This document shows, piece after piece, positions 23,401 through 36,362 of a stretch of 64,000 nt of DNA. A program made the translations under genes and the position numbers. The notes beneath the pieces are model-generated. The model was not told the DNA's origin. It saw only the letters and a list, made by a program, of their open reading frames with translations, and did no database searches. The DNA is from Lichenostomus cassidix (lineage: Eukaryota > Chordata > Aves > Passeriformes > Meliphagidae). Location: assembly GCA_008360975.2 (NCBI GenBank), contig CM039183.1:37687850-37751849 (forward strand). The letters are read 5' to 3'. Every line of letters begins with the position of its first letter. Position 1 is the first letter of the stretch.

Positions 23401-25349
23401 AAGGAATGTAACTATCAGTAACCAAAACACTTAATAATTTTGCACATAATTTTGTAATCATCTATAACTTTCTAGATCTACTAACATTCGGCTCTGGCAA
23501 AGCAATCCTTGCAAATCTAAGCAGGAAGCTAGACACGTGCCATTGTCTAGTAAGTGCTCCCCACACTGTTTGTGGGGAGACTGCTTGTTTAAATTTCATG
23601 CTTTGCTTAACTGTTTTTCTTCTTCAGTTCCTCCCCTCCCCCTCATTAAGTTTAATGAATGCATCCATCCAGGAAATTGTAACAACATGATATACAATAA
23701 CTTCATACCATAAAGTGCGTTACTTTGAATATTCATGAAATTATCATGTATTAGTGGTCTTATATGATTAGGTAGCAGCTCCTAAAATGAGAACTATTTG
23801 CATTGCTGCCCTCCAACAACACAGGTGTATCATAACTGTACATACCACCTAATAAAACCTAACGTGGGCAATTATCTATCAAAGAGGCAGAAACAAAAAA
23901 TTAACAGAAGTTTAGCCTTAATTTTAAGATTTCATAGTCTAATAGAATTATTAATTTTCTCTCTTAACCTTAAAAAAATTAATTGAATTTTTTTATGTTT
24001 CATAAGATCTGAGTTCAGGGTTCTTTTTTGCTAAGACTCTTGGCTTCTTTGAAAAAAATTATTTTCTTACTTCCCTGATACAATTCAATAGTAAAAATTT
24101 CTGCCTGTGTCAGCAAATGAAACATTCCTTTTGACACCAAATGTTGGCAATAAGATGAGAATAGTGTTTTTCTTTTCTATATTAATGGATCTTGTTCTTT
24201 GGAGCCTGTAACTATCATTTTGGATTCTTACCAACAATCTCACAACTGTGCATGGAAGTGTACAGGTCATAGACACAACAGAACCTACAGCAACTGTTTG
24301 GGGTCCCTGTGGCACAAAACACCACCTGCCATCTAAAGCTGAGAGACCTTTCTCTTAGTGTTTTGCTGTAACTATAGAAGACAACTCCATAATGTCTGCC
24401 AAATGTTTGTAAACCTGAAAGGCTGACCCAAAATGCACTCAGGTCAGTAACATTTTGTGTGTCCCCAGGCCTTTCACTAACTTATGATGTCCACCTCCAA
24501 CTGATTAAATCATTTGCATCACTCATACAGATATAAACTAACAAATTAGGCATGCAGCAAACTAAGGAATTAAATTTACTGCTGCCTGCCACTACCTGAT
24601 TTGCCTGGATGCAGTGGTTTCTTATACTGATAAATTGCCAGTACAAAACCACTCATGGATAATAAAGTAGACTTTTCAGATATTTTAGAGATACATTTTT
24701 CCACTCATACAAAGCCTTAGTTCCAGCTGACATTTGCTCAGTTTTTGTAAAATTGTACTTCAAGTAAAAGCAACAAACCTCTGAGCAGCACTACAAACTT
24801 GCAGCCACCCATCTTAAGCTATGCCAAATATGGTGAAACAAACACCTATATAGATATGTGCATTTCATGATCTTGACAGTGGATAAATAAGTAGGGTTAG
24901 TCTCTCTTCCATCATGCTTTAGACTGGATGGCTCTCATCCAAAGCTTTGGAACATTAAAAATATGGCAGGAGTAAACAGTCCTGTGCTAAAACAAAATAC
25001 TGAAAGCACCACAGAAAAAAATATATATTCAGTATTTACTTCTGACAGGCAGCATCAATAATCAAACATGCATGATTTAACTTCTTAAAATACGTTCACT
25101 CAATGCTTGAGACAAACCCATAACACACCCCTTTCAAATAAAGAAATAAGTTTGTGTCAAAGAAGTTTGAGAATCTCAAGCTAGTTACCAATACAAAGAA
25201 AATTCCACTGGACAAAGAAGTTACCAAAACTGGCACTAGTAAGCAATGTCGGAACAGACAACGTGTCAGATGTGAAAAACCATCAGCAGGATGCCGTCAG
25301 AAAACTTAAAAAGTCTTTAAGAAGTACCATAACATGTCTGTTCTGTACC
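20451..25349. other. Intergenic, AT-rich
   Basis: No gene recognised. It contains an A-rich tract (20648-20684) and one GC-rich perfect hairpin at 23557-23579 (stem CTCCCCACA, 5-base loop). Confidence 0.4.
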
Positions 25350-25508
25350 TGTACAGTCACAGCACCAGCCTGACGGAGTTCAAGAATTGTTTGAACAATG
25401 CTCTTGGGCACATGGTGTGACTCTTGGGGCTGTCCTGTGCAGGCCAAGAGCTGGACTTTGATGATCCTTGTGGGTACCTTCCAACTTTGAATATTCTGTG
25501 ATTTTGTA
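25350..25508 (+). mobile_element. CR1 LINE, short 3' end
   Basis: CR1 tail with GTCACAGCACCAGCCTGACG, CTTGGGCACATGGTGTGACT, GATGATCCTTGTGGGTACCT and the decayed terminal octamers ATTCTGTGATTTTGTA. It is the same subfamily as the copy at 1727-1953, with an earlier truncation. Confidence 0.9.
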
Positions 25509-27577
25509 AGTAAAAACCTGAAGCAATCAGAATTTTTAATCAAACTCTGTGCATAATTTTTATTATTTAATACTCTGAGCCACATTGAAGTAAAATGTAT
25601 AATATCTGACTATGACTCCCAGCTGCTACTGTGTATGTTCTGCAACAAACACTTGAATGCATCTGGTATCAGTAACTAATTTGTCTTACTATGGTCCAAA
25701 TCTGTTATGACTGGCATTTCCATCACTCTAACACTTTCTGTGCAACCACACGTACATAGATATTTGAACATTTCATACTCACCTTTGATGTTCTTGAGTG
25801 AATTTCAGTTTATTTAAAATTCCTGTGATATTTCCTTCAACTTCCTGTGAAAAAGACATAAATGATGAGAAATACATCTCAGTATATAAGAAAAAAATCT
25901 GCAGTGATACTAATTGGCCACGTCTGATCACCATTTAAAATATCCCAATACTTTTTACTCCATTAACCTTGACATAAATTATAGTAAGTAGTCTCTGTGT
26001 GACAAGTTTTAATTTAGCCCTACGTCTCAAGTTGCACGTCTTTGAGTCTGACATAGAGCCTTTCCTCTCGCCATTTTTTTACCTTGAGAAACAGAAACAG
26101 AGCAGACAGTAAAACCAGGTCTTACCATGTAAACAAGGAAAGGTGTTCATTGCATCATTTTTGCTACAGCCATTACTATGCTACAGATGATTTGATTTTG
26201 TCTTTTAGTATCCATGACCATTTCTGGCTTTTGGATTGAGCTGCTAGACAAAACTCTGAATGCAATGAGCTTTGTGCTTTACATTTCACCTATATCTCAA
26301 ATGATGCCTGCTTTTTTGGCTACTAACGTAGAGCACTAGGCTTCAGAGTGTGCAGCAGAATATCATCTGAACCTAATTTTTTTTTTTTATTGAAAATATT
26401 ACTCACTTCAATCAAGACATCTGTTAGTTCCTATATTTTACAGAAGTCTTTCTAAGTTCCTCTTGCTGAGCTAGTCTATGAATTTTGTGTCAGAGTTACC
26501 TACCACAGGCTTTTACCTCATTCCAGTGCCTTCAGTACAGTTGGAAGGAGGAAGATTTTGCATCTTTGATTCACATATTTAGATCAAAGTACTCTAACAG
26601 TTCTCCACAGTAGTTTAGGAAAAGAAATAATATTAAAAAAAGATGGAAATATATCCCATACTTTTCCACTTTCTAGCTGGCAAAGCACAGTAGGCCTAAC
26701 GTGCAACTTGCTGGAGCCAAAGAGATTTCCAGCAATTTGGAATTAAATCTAGAGTAGGCAACTCATGTATAAACTAGTTTGCATTATGTCTGAACCACAC
26801 TGGGTTCTAAGGAAATAATTTTCATTTGTCATTGGAGAAACATGTTTGATGAGTTGACTTTCATAATTTGAGCCTGAAAAGACAGTAACAGATCAGTGAA
26901 ACTGAATCTGTTAACATTCCAGCAAAAGAAAATGCATTACATTTATAATTTTAAAAATGAAACCTGTGTGGGAAATAACACACCATACGTATGTAGCATT
27001 ATGAAATGTTTTTTAAAGGATATGGCAATGCACTAGTTTAATTAGATTGCTCTTAAATTATAATGGGCTTGCCCTTTCAAATGAGGGGCTTTAAATGTTG
27101 AATTGCTGTTACAAACGGTGTTACAAATTCAGAAAGCCTACACAAGCATTCAGCCAAAGTATGCTTGAAGGGCCAACTCTCCAAAGGCCTGCAGGGGCCA
27201 TTCCATTTTCCCTTATGCCTAATCAAGGAGTATTGGAGGTTTCCCTCCCTTGCTGATGTGGGGCTCCTCCTGTTGGGACAGCTATACAACATTGCCATCT
27301 GCTGACAGTCTTTTTTCATTACAGTACAGAAAAGCTCAGCACTCCCCCCAGAAAAAAACCCCGACACTCTATAAACCAGCAATTTATATTTAAAGACCTT
27401 CTGAATATTCATATTTGTTTTTAAAAAGAAAAAGGAGGAAATTACCAAAGTGGATACTTTTTCAGAGGACCGTATTTCATATTTCATTTGTTATCATGGC
27501 ATGGGAGAGCATATCTTAGAGAGAGTACACAGGAACATTACATAAGGCACATGAACCCTAAGTTATCCTGTTTGATA

Positions 27578-27612
27578 GAAAAAAAAGAAAAAAAAAGAAA
27601 AAAAAAAAGGAA
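27578..27612 (+). repeat. Purine-rich GA(n) tract
   Basis: A-runs broken by single G over about 35 bases. Confidence 0.9.
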
Positions 27613-27966
27613 GAGTTTAAGACTAATTGCTGCTGTTCATTGTTTTAATATCTTGATGCCAAGTAAATCCTCTAAACAAACCAAGAGTTCTCTTCCTTCC
27701 TCAAAACTCTCTGAAATTGAAGACCTGTTAATTGCTTTAGAAACAAGTGACAGACCTCTGTCTTGTACTCTTAGGTATCAGTGCACAGGGTTGGTTGAAA
27801 AATTAGGCAGGAAAACCAATTATTTTAAATATATAATGAAATTTAAATTCAGTCAAGCATATAACAAGAACACAATGGCTGTACCAATACCTGCAATTTT
27901 CATGTTATGTGTTCTTCAGTTTTTTTCAGCTTTCCTGTTACTTTTTGGCAACTTTATTTTACTCAG

Positions 27967-27990
27967 TATAATTAATTAATTAATTAATTT
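27967..27990 (+). repeat. (TTAA)n microsatellite
   Basis: About five TTAA units in a row. Confidence 0.9.
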
Positions 27991-30512
27991 GATGTTCTGT
28001 CAACAGGTATGACTCTGCTTTGGGAGACAGTAAGTTTGTAGATATGTTTGACCTTTTAAATGCTTAGTCATCAAACATAAGCCTTACATGAACAACTGCT
28101 GTTTGCCCACCATTAGGAATGACACATTATCCCCTACTCACACTGACTGTACTTTTAGCTGCATGAAATTACCTCCTCACTTCACACAGCTGGAACACTT
28201 ATCATCATAAACAGTGACAAGGACATGTTAAAGTGCCTTTATTGAAATCTTGTGCTATTTCTAACTGCAAGAACAGCCAGTAGAGAAGGAGTACTGTTTC
28301 TAAATGCTGAATGCACTAATTCCGCAGAAATTTGCAAGCATCTGTCTTTTATAGCTTAAGTGGTCCTCACAAAGGCCACTTTCAGTATGCAAATTATAGC
28401 ACGTGAACAAATCTCTGCAAGTTCTGTACCTTGGATTACACCGTATTCAATACAAGCCTACGTCTCACTGCTTGCTTTGTACACCACCAATGGCTATGAG
28501 AGCTGAACTGATAATGATGGAGCCTAGTGAGTTACAAAAAAAAAAAGTAACGACCTTATTCTGTAAAGAAGTATTCATGTTAATATTTGTCATTTTATTA
28601 AAAATCTGTTACTTGATATCAAGAATCCATCATAGAGTTCTTATTCTGTCTAGACTTAAACTTGACCTTCCTGTCTGTATGTGAAATATATTCACAGCTA
28701 TGGTCATTTATATACACCAGTGAATAATCTGCAGTAATGTTTGGTTATTTGAGCATCCAGAAATGAGATTTCTAAGGGAATCAGGAGACAGTCCTATCTC
28801 CGCCTCCTTGAAGTCAATAGACATTTCAGCATTCAAGGATAGATGGTGCCAACTTGGAATACTCAAAAATCCCACTCAGAACCTTTCTGTTTCTCCAGGT
28901 CAAGAAACAAACCAGTTAAAAGTAATGATGCTGCTGCTTAATGTATATCTACTTACAAATCCCCAAAATTGCAGCATGAATAGAGATGTAACCCCTGTGT
29001 CTGTAGATCATCACCTGACATAGTCAGAGGGTCAGCTTCTGATTGAAGGGGCAGAGGTTAAGATGCTGTGGTGAACATAGAAGCCCTCAAGCTAGCCATA
29101 AATTGTGTGTGAAGAGAAAATAAAGACCACTGTGGGCTAACATCTCAGTGTGAAAAGGTCCATCACTGTAGTACCTATGTGGACACCATACTTGTCAAGA
29201 AATCTTACTGGGATGTGTTTAGAATTCATGATTTTTTAGCCTGTATTTTTTTGAGTGTTTGCCATTATATGCATCATCACAGAATAGACCATTATTTCTT
29301 TCTTCACAGTCTCTAGTGTGTTCATTTCTCCCCATTTATCAAGAACTTTACACCTCATAGAGTCAAGCTGTTCTGAAATAGAGAGCAGGTTTTTTGCTTC
29401 TCTTTTCATCTCATGTCTGTTGCAGGTTTCCAGAAGTAGAAAAGTACATGCTCAATTTAAAGGACAGAGCTGGCAGTGCAAAGCTAATTGTCATCCAAGG
29501 TTGTGCCTATAGGGCTTTTAGTAGGTATACCCAGATATAAGCTTGAGTTAACCACACCAAGAACCCACAATGTTGCCCCCAGTTCGGTTGGGTACACACA
29601 CCCACTGTACCCACACTGTATTTCCACCAGGAAATGAATGCTGGCACATGGGCTATGCCACTCACCTTTCACAGTCATCCCAACCAAGACCCATTAGGAC
29701 TTAATGAAAAAATAGTCAGGCTCTAGACACAATGGGAACACAGCTAAGGCAGAAATTACTGAGTTCCAGGACAAAGAACAGATAATAGCATGCAAGGAGC
29801 AGAATAAATATGCTGTACTTCCTTAGGACAGTCCAGGAAATGCAATTCAGAATTTTACAGGCCAACTTCACTGTCACTTCACCCACTCACCTCACTGCAA
29901 GTCAATAATGTTATGTTACAAGATCCTACATGGCCAGCTCATGCTCCTGTCCTGCCAGGGTCTTACTTGAGTCAAAGACGTTTTTGGCTTTTCACAGCTT
30001 GTCAGCAAGCTCATCTGCAGCCTGTCAGTGTCCACACTGCTGCAGCCAGAGCTGTATTACAGGCCCTTGCCAGCTCCTCATCTAGGGAATGAGAGGAAGT
30101 GCATGCACAAATAATGCCCTTCAGTCTAGTGGTCTGTACTAAATATAAATAAACCACTTTCCTCCCTGGTGACAGTGCAGCTGAGACTCATCCTGTTTTA
30201 TGTCTCCCACACCTGTGCCTGTATGCAAGGGAAGCTATGGAGGAGGGAATAGCCAGGAAAGATGGCAGGGTGCAGGTTTATACCTCCAAGGCTTTGCGAC
30301 TGCAGAAACGAAAGAAGGAGGAAGGCAAGGCATGGTGAAGAGAATGAGAATGGGGAAAGGAAGAACTGGCCTTTCTCTGATGTGTGAGAACTTCTAATCA
30401 TGCTCCTGGGCTTGTCTCACTGCTGCAATAAGCATGTCACAAAAATTCTATTGACTCAGGGGCTGCCCTGGAGCTGGGAGGGGCTTTCAAAGCCTGCAGT
30501 AGTTCATTAGCC

Positions 30513-30632
30513 ATATTTGACATATAGCAAGTTTGTACTGTCGTATTTGACATGTAGCAAGTTTGTACTGTACTGTTTGTACTGTTTGTTTGTACTTGCT
30601 ACATATTTGACATGTAGCAAGTCGTGCTGACA
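30513..30632 (+). repeat. 30-bp minisatellite
   Basis: The motif ATTTGACATRTAGCAAG recurs at 30515, 30545 and 30605, and a diverged GTACTGTTTG-rich unit fills the expected fourth register at 30575. The diverged unit ends in GTACTTGCTAC, which is complementary to the GTAGCAAG of the neighbouring units, so a small hairpin is possible. Confidence 0.85.
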
Positions 30633-31226
30633 GATTCACGACTAGGCACTATATTGAGTAATGAGAATGTTTCAGCATTTAAAGATGGCAGAACACTTAA
30701 ATGTCCTGCTTTCAAAGGAGCCTGTCACTGGCAGCCAGCCCTCCTCTTCCTCCCTCTGGTCTGTGATGCAGTATCAGCACTCAGTCAGTAGATCCAGTGG
30801 GAGCCAACACCTTCGATGAAGAGTGATGCAGGCTGGAGGAAGAGAGTGTGAGCCAAATGTGAACGATGCACTGCCTCATGTGGGGAAAGGGCCTGACCAT
30901 GCTTTCTGCTGCTCCCTGCCCAGTGGTCTAACAGCCACTAACTTCTCAAAAATCCTGTCTTTTTGTGTTAACCATTGTAAACAAAAGAAGAACACAGTCT
31001 CACTCTGTCGATCGGGACAGGTGACTTATCCTGGAAGGGCCTCACAAAAATGTTATCTGGAGAGAAAAAAATAATGCTTTCTGTTTTAGAAAATATTAAG
31101 AAATCTTTTTATTACATTTTAAAATATCATCATATCTCCCTTTTCTCCTCTGAGAAAATTGTAAAGTTCTCATTTCAGGTTAATGTTGATTGAATACTTT
31201 TTAAATTACTTACTATCCCACATTTA

Positions 31227-31275
31227 AAAAAAAAAAAAAAAACCAAACCAAAAAACCTAAACAAACAAAAAACCC
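31227..31275 (+). repeat. Poly-A run grading into A/C-rich tract
   Basis: About 17 A residues followed by CCAAACC/CAAAC patterns. Confidence 0.85.
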
Positions 31276-32224
31276 ATCAAACAATACTTGTAAAGTTTTG
31301 TTCCCTACAGTGCCTATAGCACATGTGGCCCAAATTTCTTGGCTTGGGCTTCTAAATAGAGCTGTAAGACAAAAAGAAGAACAGCAGCACTTACATCTTT
31401 CTGACTTGGCTGGTTTTGATTCCTCAATGTGTAATTGAGGAAGATAGGGAGGGGAAGTTTGAGGTTAACTGAGTTAGTACTTCCAAAATTAGTGTCTGGT
31501 AAGGAGGAGAAAGCGAGAAACTTTTACCTATTGTTTAAATGCTTTTAGCTCATTTTATGCAAAATTGTTCCTCCGATATGCCTTGGCCTGGAGAGTTCTG
31601 TTTGTTTTATTCATTAGTCCTGTGGGAGATCCAGAGCCAATGACTGATTTTATGGGTTTTTTAGTGGTTGACTGTAAAGCAATGGAATTCAAAATCTGTA
31701 CCATGCTGTAGAAACAAACATCATCAGCGCAGCTGCATTCAGGCGTACATTCATTGATAGGAAGACAGTTACACTAGGGAGAAATTTGGGCCAGTTTAAC
31801 TGCTGAAGAAAGAAAAAAACAACAACCACAGCTGGTTTGACTGTCCAAGCATTGCTCCTACAGGATGTGTGTTTGCAAAAATTAGTTAGAAGCCAGTGAT
31901 AGGAGCGGCCCATTGTGAAGCTAACAACTGCCCACTGCCTGAAGCAGGACTCTAGACACTGAGACTACACAGAAAGAAGATTTGGATCTTCCTTTTCTCT
32001 CAAAGAGGAACTGGAGAAGGCACTCTACATCACCATGTGAACAGCTATTTCCTTATTTACCACTTTATAATTTACTGACTAGTTTGTTCTCATGCTCTGG
32101 GAGGAAACAGCTTTCAGAACAGGTTTTCATACAAGTCATAAAATGCAGATGTGCTATGGTCAGACTAATTATACTTTATCCTGATGACATTTCACAGGAT
32201 TTCCTAGTTTATCACCAATCATCC

Positions 32225-32240
32225 TTTTTTTTTTTTTTTT
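32225..32240 (+). repeat. Poly-T run
   Basis: An uninterrupted run of about 16 T. Confidence 0.9.
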
Positions 32241-35200
32241 ACTCCTCTGCAACTTTCCAGATTTACGGTTTTTATCCTGATCCAGATTCCACTGATCAAA
32301 AGACTTGCTTATCAAAAGACACTACTTTCTTGAGCAATACATAAAGAGACTGTAAACCTCAGTGCTGTTACTGAATCAAAGCACTGAGCAAACCTCCAAG
32401 AGGGACTGGACTATTGTATGGATAACTACAGCATTCAGGACTGATACAGTGAAGGCTGAAAAGAAGCTTAGGAAGGGCACTTGAAAGCACGTGATTCAGG
32501 GCTTAACATCCTCATCATAAGCGTGAAATCCAGTTATTACATTTCTGCCAGCTGAAGAGTTTCATGTACCATTCCCTGAGACATCTCTAACACTTTAGAA
32601 AGTCTTCCACTGACACCTACTGGTTTCAGATAAGGCCAGGAGTAAAAGAAGCATAACAAATATCACATCCTTAATTTCATTAGGTATCAGCACATTTTGA
32701 TCACACTAACAGTAAAAATCTCAACAGCTGAGATAATTTTTGATTGGCTTTCCTTCTGACCCTTTAGAACCCTATTGCCATAATTTGTACCATATTTCTT
32801 TTCTGCTCTACTCAGAACTGTCCTATTACTCACCTCTTTTATCTTCTCAAGTCTGATTCATCTGTTGCACTGTTTCTAATTATTTTTTCAGTTTAGACTA
32901 GAACAAAAGAGAACAACAGTTTCACAAATATCCTTTCAAAATCATATACAAAGGTAGATGTAAGAAAATAGTTGTTACATATAAAGAAAATTATTACACA
33001 TGCCCAGAGGTCAAATATTGCTCTAACAGGGCAGAGAGAAACTGAAGCTCAGCAAATTACAGTAAAGTGACTCCAGGTTTGAATGCTCAGTGCTGCAAAA
33101 GAAAGAAGAATTGACACTCTGTGAGGAGCTAACAGGATTCAATCACTCTCTTTTTATTAAAACTGCAGCTTCTTTTCCAAAGAGGAAACCTCTTATTCAC
33201 TGAATGAACGAAGCAACTACACATTATTAGATATTACAATAACATAAGTGGACAGCTTAGTTCTCTGCCTATGTATCTCTATTCCTATTTTCTCCCCATC
33301 ATCAGATTTCAAAAATCTTACCAGATATTTTAACATCTACTAACCAACGTTATTTAAAAAAAAAAACAGTCTTGTATGAAATTCTTGTCTTCTGCCCATC
33401 CTCCAAGGATGGTTTCACTATACATAGAAAGGACTACATATGATCCATAGCAAGAGGAAAAATTCAGTCTTAGGCTCTCAGTAGTAAGTAATGCATGCAA
33501 ATGACTCAGATTTTGATAGTTACTTTTCATGCAAAGCTAGCAAGTTGGCATTACAATAGCACATGTTCCCAGATTTCTCTGGAAACAGACTGCTCTTCAG
33601 AACTGAACAGTTTCATGGGGCATTGGATTTTTATACCAATAGCTGACAAATCTCTCAAGAACTCCTTTAGATAATCCTGGGATGTTTATCACAATTTCCT
33701 GACAGCATTTTGGCAGGAGACAAAATGTCATGTTCTTCCCCTTTATCTCTAAAATATTTATAAAAGCTTGCACAAAAATCAATCTCTGAATAGCCTAGAT
33801 AAAATTTGCATGTGCATGTGCTATAAATATTCCACACTATGCCCTGATCCATCTTAAATTCATGCCAGTTTGACTATCCCACAGTAACACATCATGAATT
33901 CTCTCTTTGTAGACAAGTGTAGACATGAAGATTACTGGGTCACTGTTAGTCATCTTTCTGCTCACCCTTAACGAAAACTAATGAGCCTGAGTCTCTTTCA
34001 TACTCCAGTGTCTTAGCTGCAGAATCATCCAAACTACCTTTTAACGGCACAGTGTAAATATTGCAAAGTGTACAAACTAAACACACTGGAAACAACAATT
34101 GCAAAGATTTAAGAACTCTGCAGTCATCCAGTCTTGATAGAGTAACATTTACAAGAAAAAGAGATGGGTGAAAAAAGGAACCAGCAGCTTAGTTAAAGAG
34201 TGACTTGGTAATTCTTCAGGTTCAGACAGTGGAGTGGGCAAGAACAAGAAAGCTGTTAGGCTGCCAGGACAGCTTTCAAGCCTAAAGGTTAGAGTACTAG
34301 ACTTAAACAAGCATAAAGGTCAAATGTTGAAAATAGCAGGTCAGATCAGAGCTCGGAGCAGCAGTAGATTTGGAAGTTGTGAGAAAAAATATTAGGGGCA
34401 CACTCCAGTGGTATGGAAACACTGGGACAGTGCAAAGAAGACAGGCAGCTGTAGAAAGCTAATCAGGCTTTGTTGCCTCCACGATAAGGAACAAAATAAA
34501 CGGCCCAGCAAAAGTGACATAGTCTGAAATGCAACAGTGAAGGCTGCAGTCTGTATGGTCAGGAGACTTCACTGTGATGACATTCAGCTTTTTGCTGGTG
34601 GTCAGCTGGGAATGGCAAAAGAAAGCCTTGGTCCTCTTCAGAGTCTAACCATGTCTCCCAGGGTGATAGGATAAAAACAAGATTTTTGCCCAGAACAATT
34701 CATCCACAGGATCTAATCCTTTGGCCTTCCTTCAAGACCTGATATTTTAAAAACTTCAAGAACTCTATTTAGTTGTTTCTGCCCTATCCCATCTACCTTG
34801 TTGTTGCTGCAGGGGTTGATAGCATTTGAAGTATTGTTTCTTTCCAGAGCACTACTGGCTTTCTGCATGAGAACCTACATGTCTTATCTGAGTGCCTGTA
34901 TTTCACCCCTTTGACCTGAGCGTTAAGACCCTACAATAATGGATGAAAAAGAATAAAAGTTGGAGTAAGAGTAAAAAGTTGTGTAATTTAATTTGGTGGT
35001 GTGGTGTGTTGTTTTGGGTGGCTGGGGAGGAGTGGTTATGCTACAGGTTCTGTCACAGAAAATATTTTATATTAATATGTAAAATTACATATTCAGTAAA
35101 ATTTAGTTCAGGTGGAAACTTCTGAATGAGCTGTGGATGAGGCTAAGGGTTAACACAAAAAACCCCCTCTATGGCAGGTTTCAGTCATTCAAAGTTCTTT

Positions 35201-35939
35201 CCCTTTGTAAATTGATTAAAGGTTTGTCACAGATTAAAAAAGAGAATATGGACAGTTCTCTGCATGTGTCACAGCCAGTAAATATGAAGACTCAGACTCA
35301 TGCAAGCCCCTTGCTTTTGGACAATCCTTTCTGGTGTTATGCCACTGAGCACTGTGTTACTCAACCTAGACAAAGCATTTATGCTGTCAGCTGTGCCATG
35401 TTCATCACTACCTTTCATTTTCATTTCAACAGATTGTCAATATCACACAGGCACTCCCGGGCTCAGTGCTAAAGAGAGTGGATAACTAGGGTGAAATCCT
35501 CAGAGCAAATCCAAAGGATTGTCTCTGGGTCGATGGAGGACATGGGCTTAAGAAGCTACAGAAGCAGAGCAGTCTAGTGTTGAAGTAAGGAAAGTGAAAA
35601 AATAAAAAAAATATAAAAGAATGAAATAGAGAAATGGGCAGGGACTGACAGGTCCAGGACAAACTGAGATAGGGTCCTGGGCCATGGGCATGACGCGAAG
35701 AGGCTCCAAGGAGGCTGGGCAGGGCCAGTCAGGTATAGCTCTACCCTCAGGGCTTGACATCTCTTCTGTGCTTCCCTTCTGCTTCCACAGTGGAAGACGC
35801 CTTTCCTTATGCCTTTTCCTTTCAGCAGAATTAAGATAGTGAGAAAGAAATGGTCAAATAGAAAACCCAAATCTATTTGCACTTCAATCATCTCTATTTC
35901 TTTGAGCTTTTGCCCCCTTCCACCAGCACAGTGCCTGTC

Positions 35940-36362
35940 CAGGGCTGAAGGCTGAACTCTTAATTCAAATTCAAATTGTAGGTAACAGCTCTAGCCTGAT
36001 GGCTTATCAGCTAAGATGTACAAGCATGCATTTGAAACCAGCACAGAAACCGCTGAATCATCCCATGAAGGACCTTCACCCTGGAGGTGTCTTTGGGGTC
36101 TCCAAAGACAACCACAACATACAGAGAATGCATGGTGCACATGCTAATGATATTAATGACTTCCGAGAAATGATTTGTATAACCACTCCTATCCTGAAGA
36201 GTGTAATGAATATTCATGAATTTTACCTATAACAATGTGTCTTTGGGGGTACTGAGGTGTGTGTTTGGTGGAAACAATTCCCACACACCCGGTGCATCAA
36301 ATAAAGCAAATACCCACTTCTCTGACTTGGTCTCTCAAGTGTCTCTGGGCTCGATTGGAGCA
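35940..36362 (+). mobile_element. ERVL-like LTR, 3' part clear, 5' edge uncertain
   Basis: The right end has the layout of an LTR R-U5: CACACCCGGTGCATCAAATA, poly(A) signal AATAAA at 36300-36305, ACTTCTCTGACTTGGTCTCT, CTGGGCTCGATTGGAGCA, ending in CA at 36361-36362. Upstream, GAATATTCATGAATTTTA (about 36207-36224) resembles a segment common in avian ERVL LTRs. I found no clean direct repeat, so the 5' boundary is a guess. The 68- and 77-codon open frames at 36011-36232 fall in the presumed U3. Confidence 0.5.

Larger units (their letters stand above)
25509..30512. other. Intergenic, AT-rich
   Basis: No gene recognised. Two long open frames sit back to back: 27077-27487 (-, 136 codons) and 27488-27979 (+, 163 codons). 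The plus frame starts at TTG, runs through a purine-rich AAG/AAA repeat and ends in a TTAA run, so part of its length comes from low complexity. Confidence 0.4.
30633..35939. other. Intergenic, AT-rich
   Basis: No gene recognised. It contains a poly-A/AC tract (31227-31275) and a poly-T run (32225-32240). Open frames of 60-120 codons here show no domain or splice context. Confidence 0.4.

Noticed and set aside
31982..32344. 120-codon plus-strand open frame
   Set aside because: It runs through a poly-T tract coding for Phe, with no domain, splice site or Kozak context.
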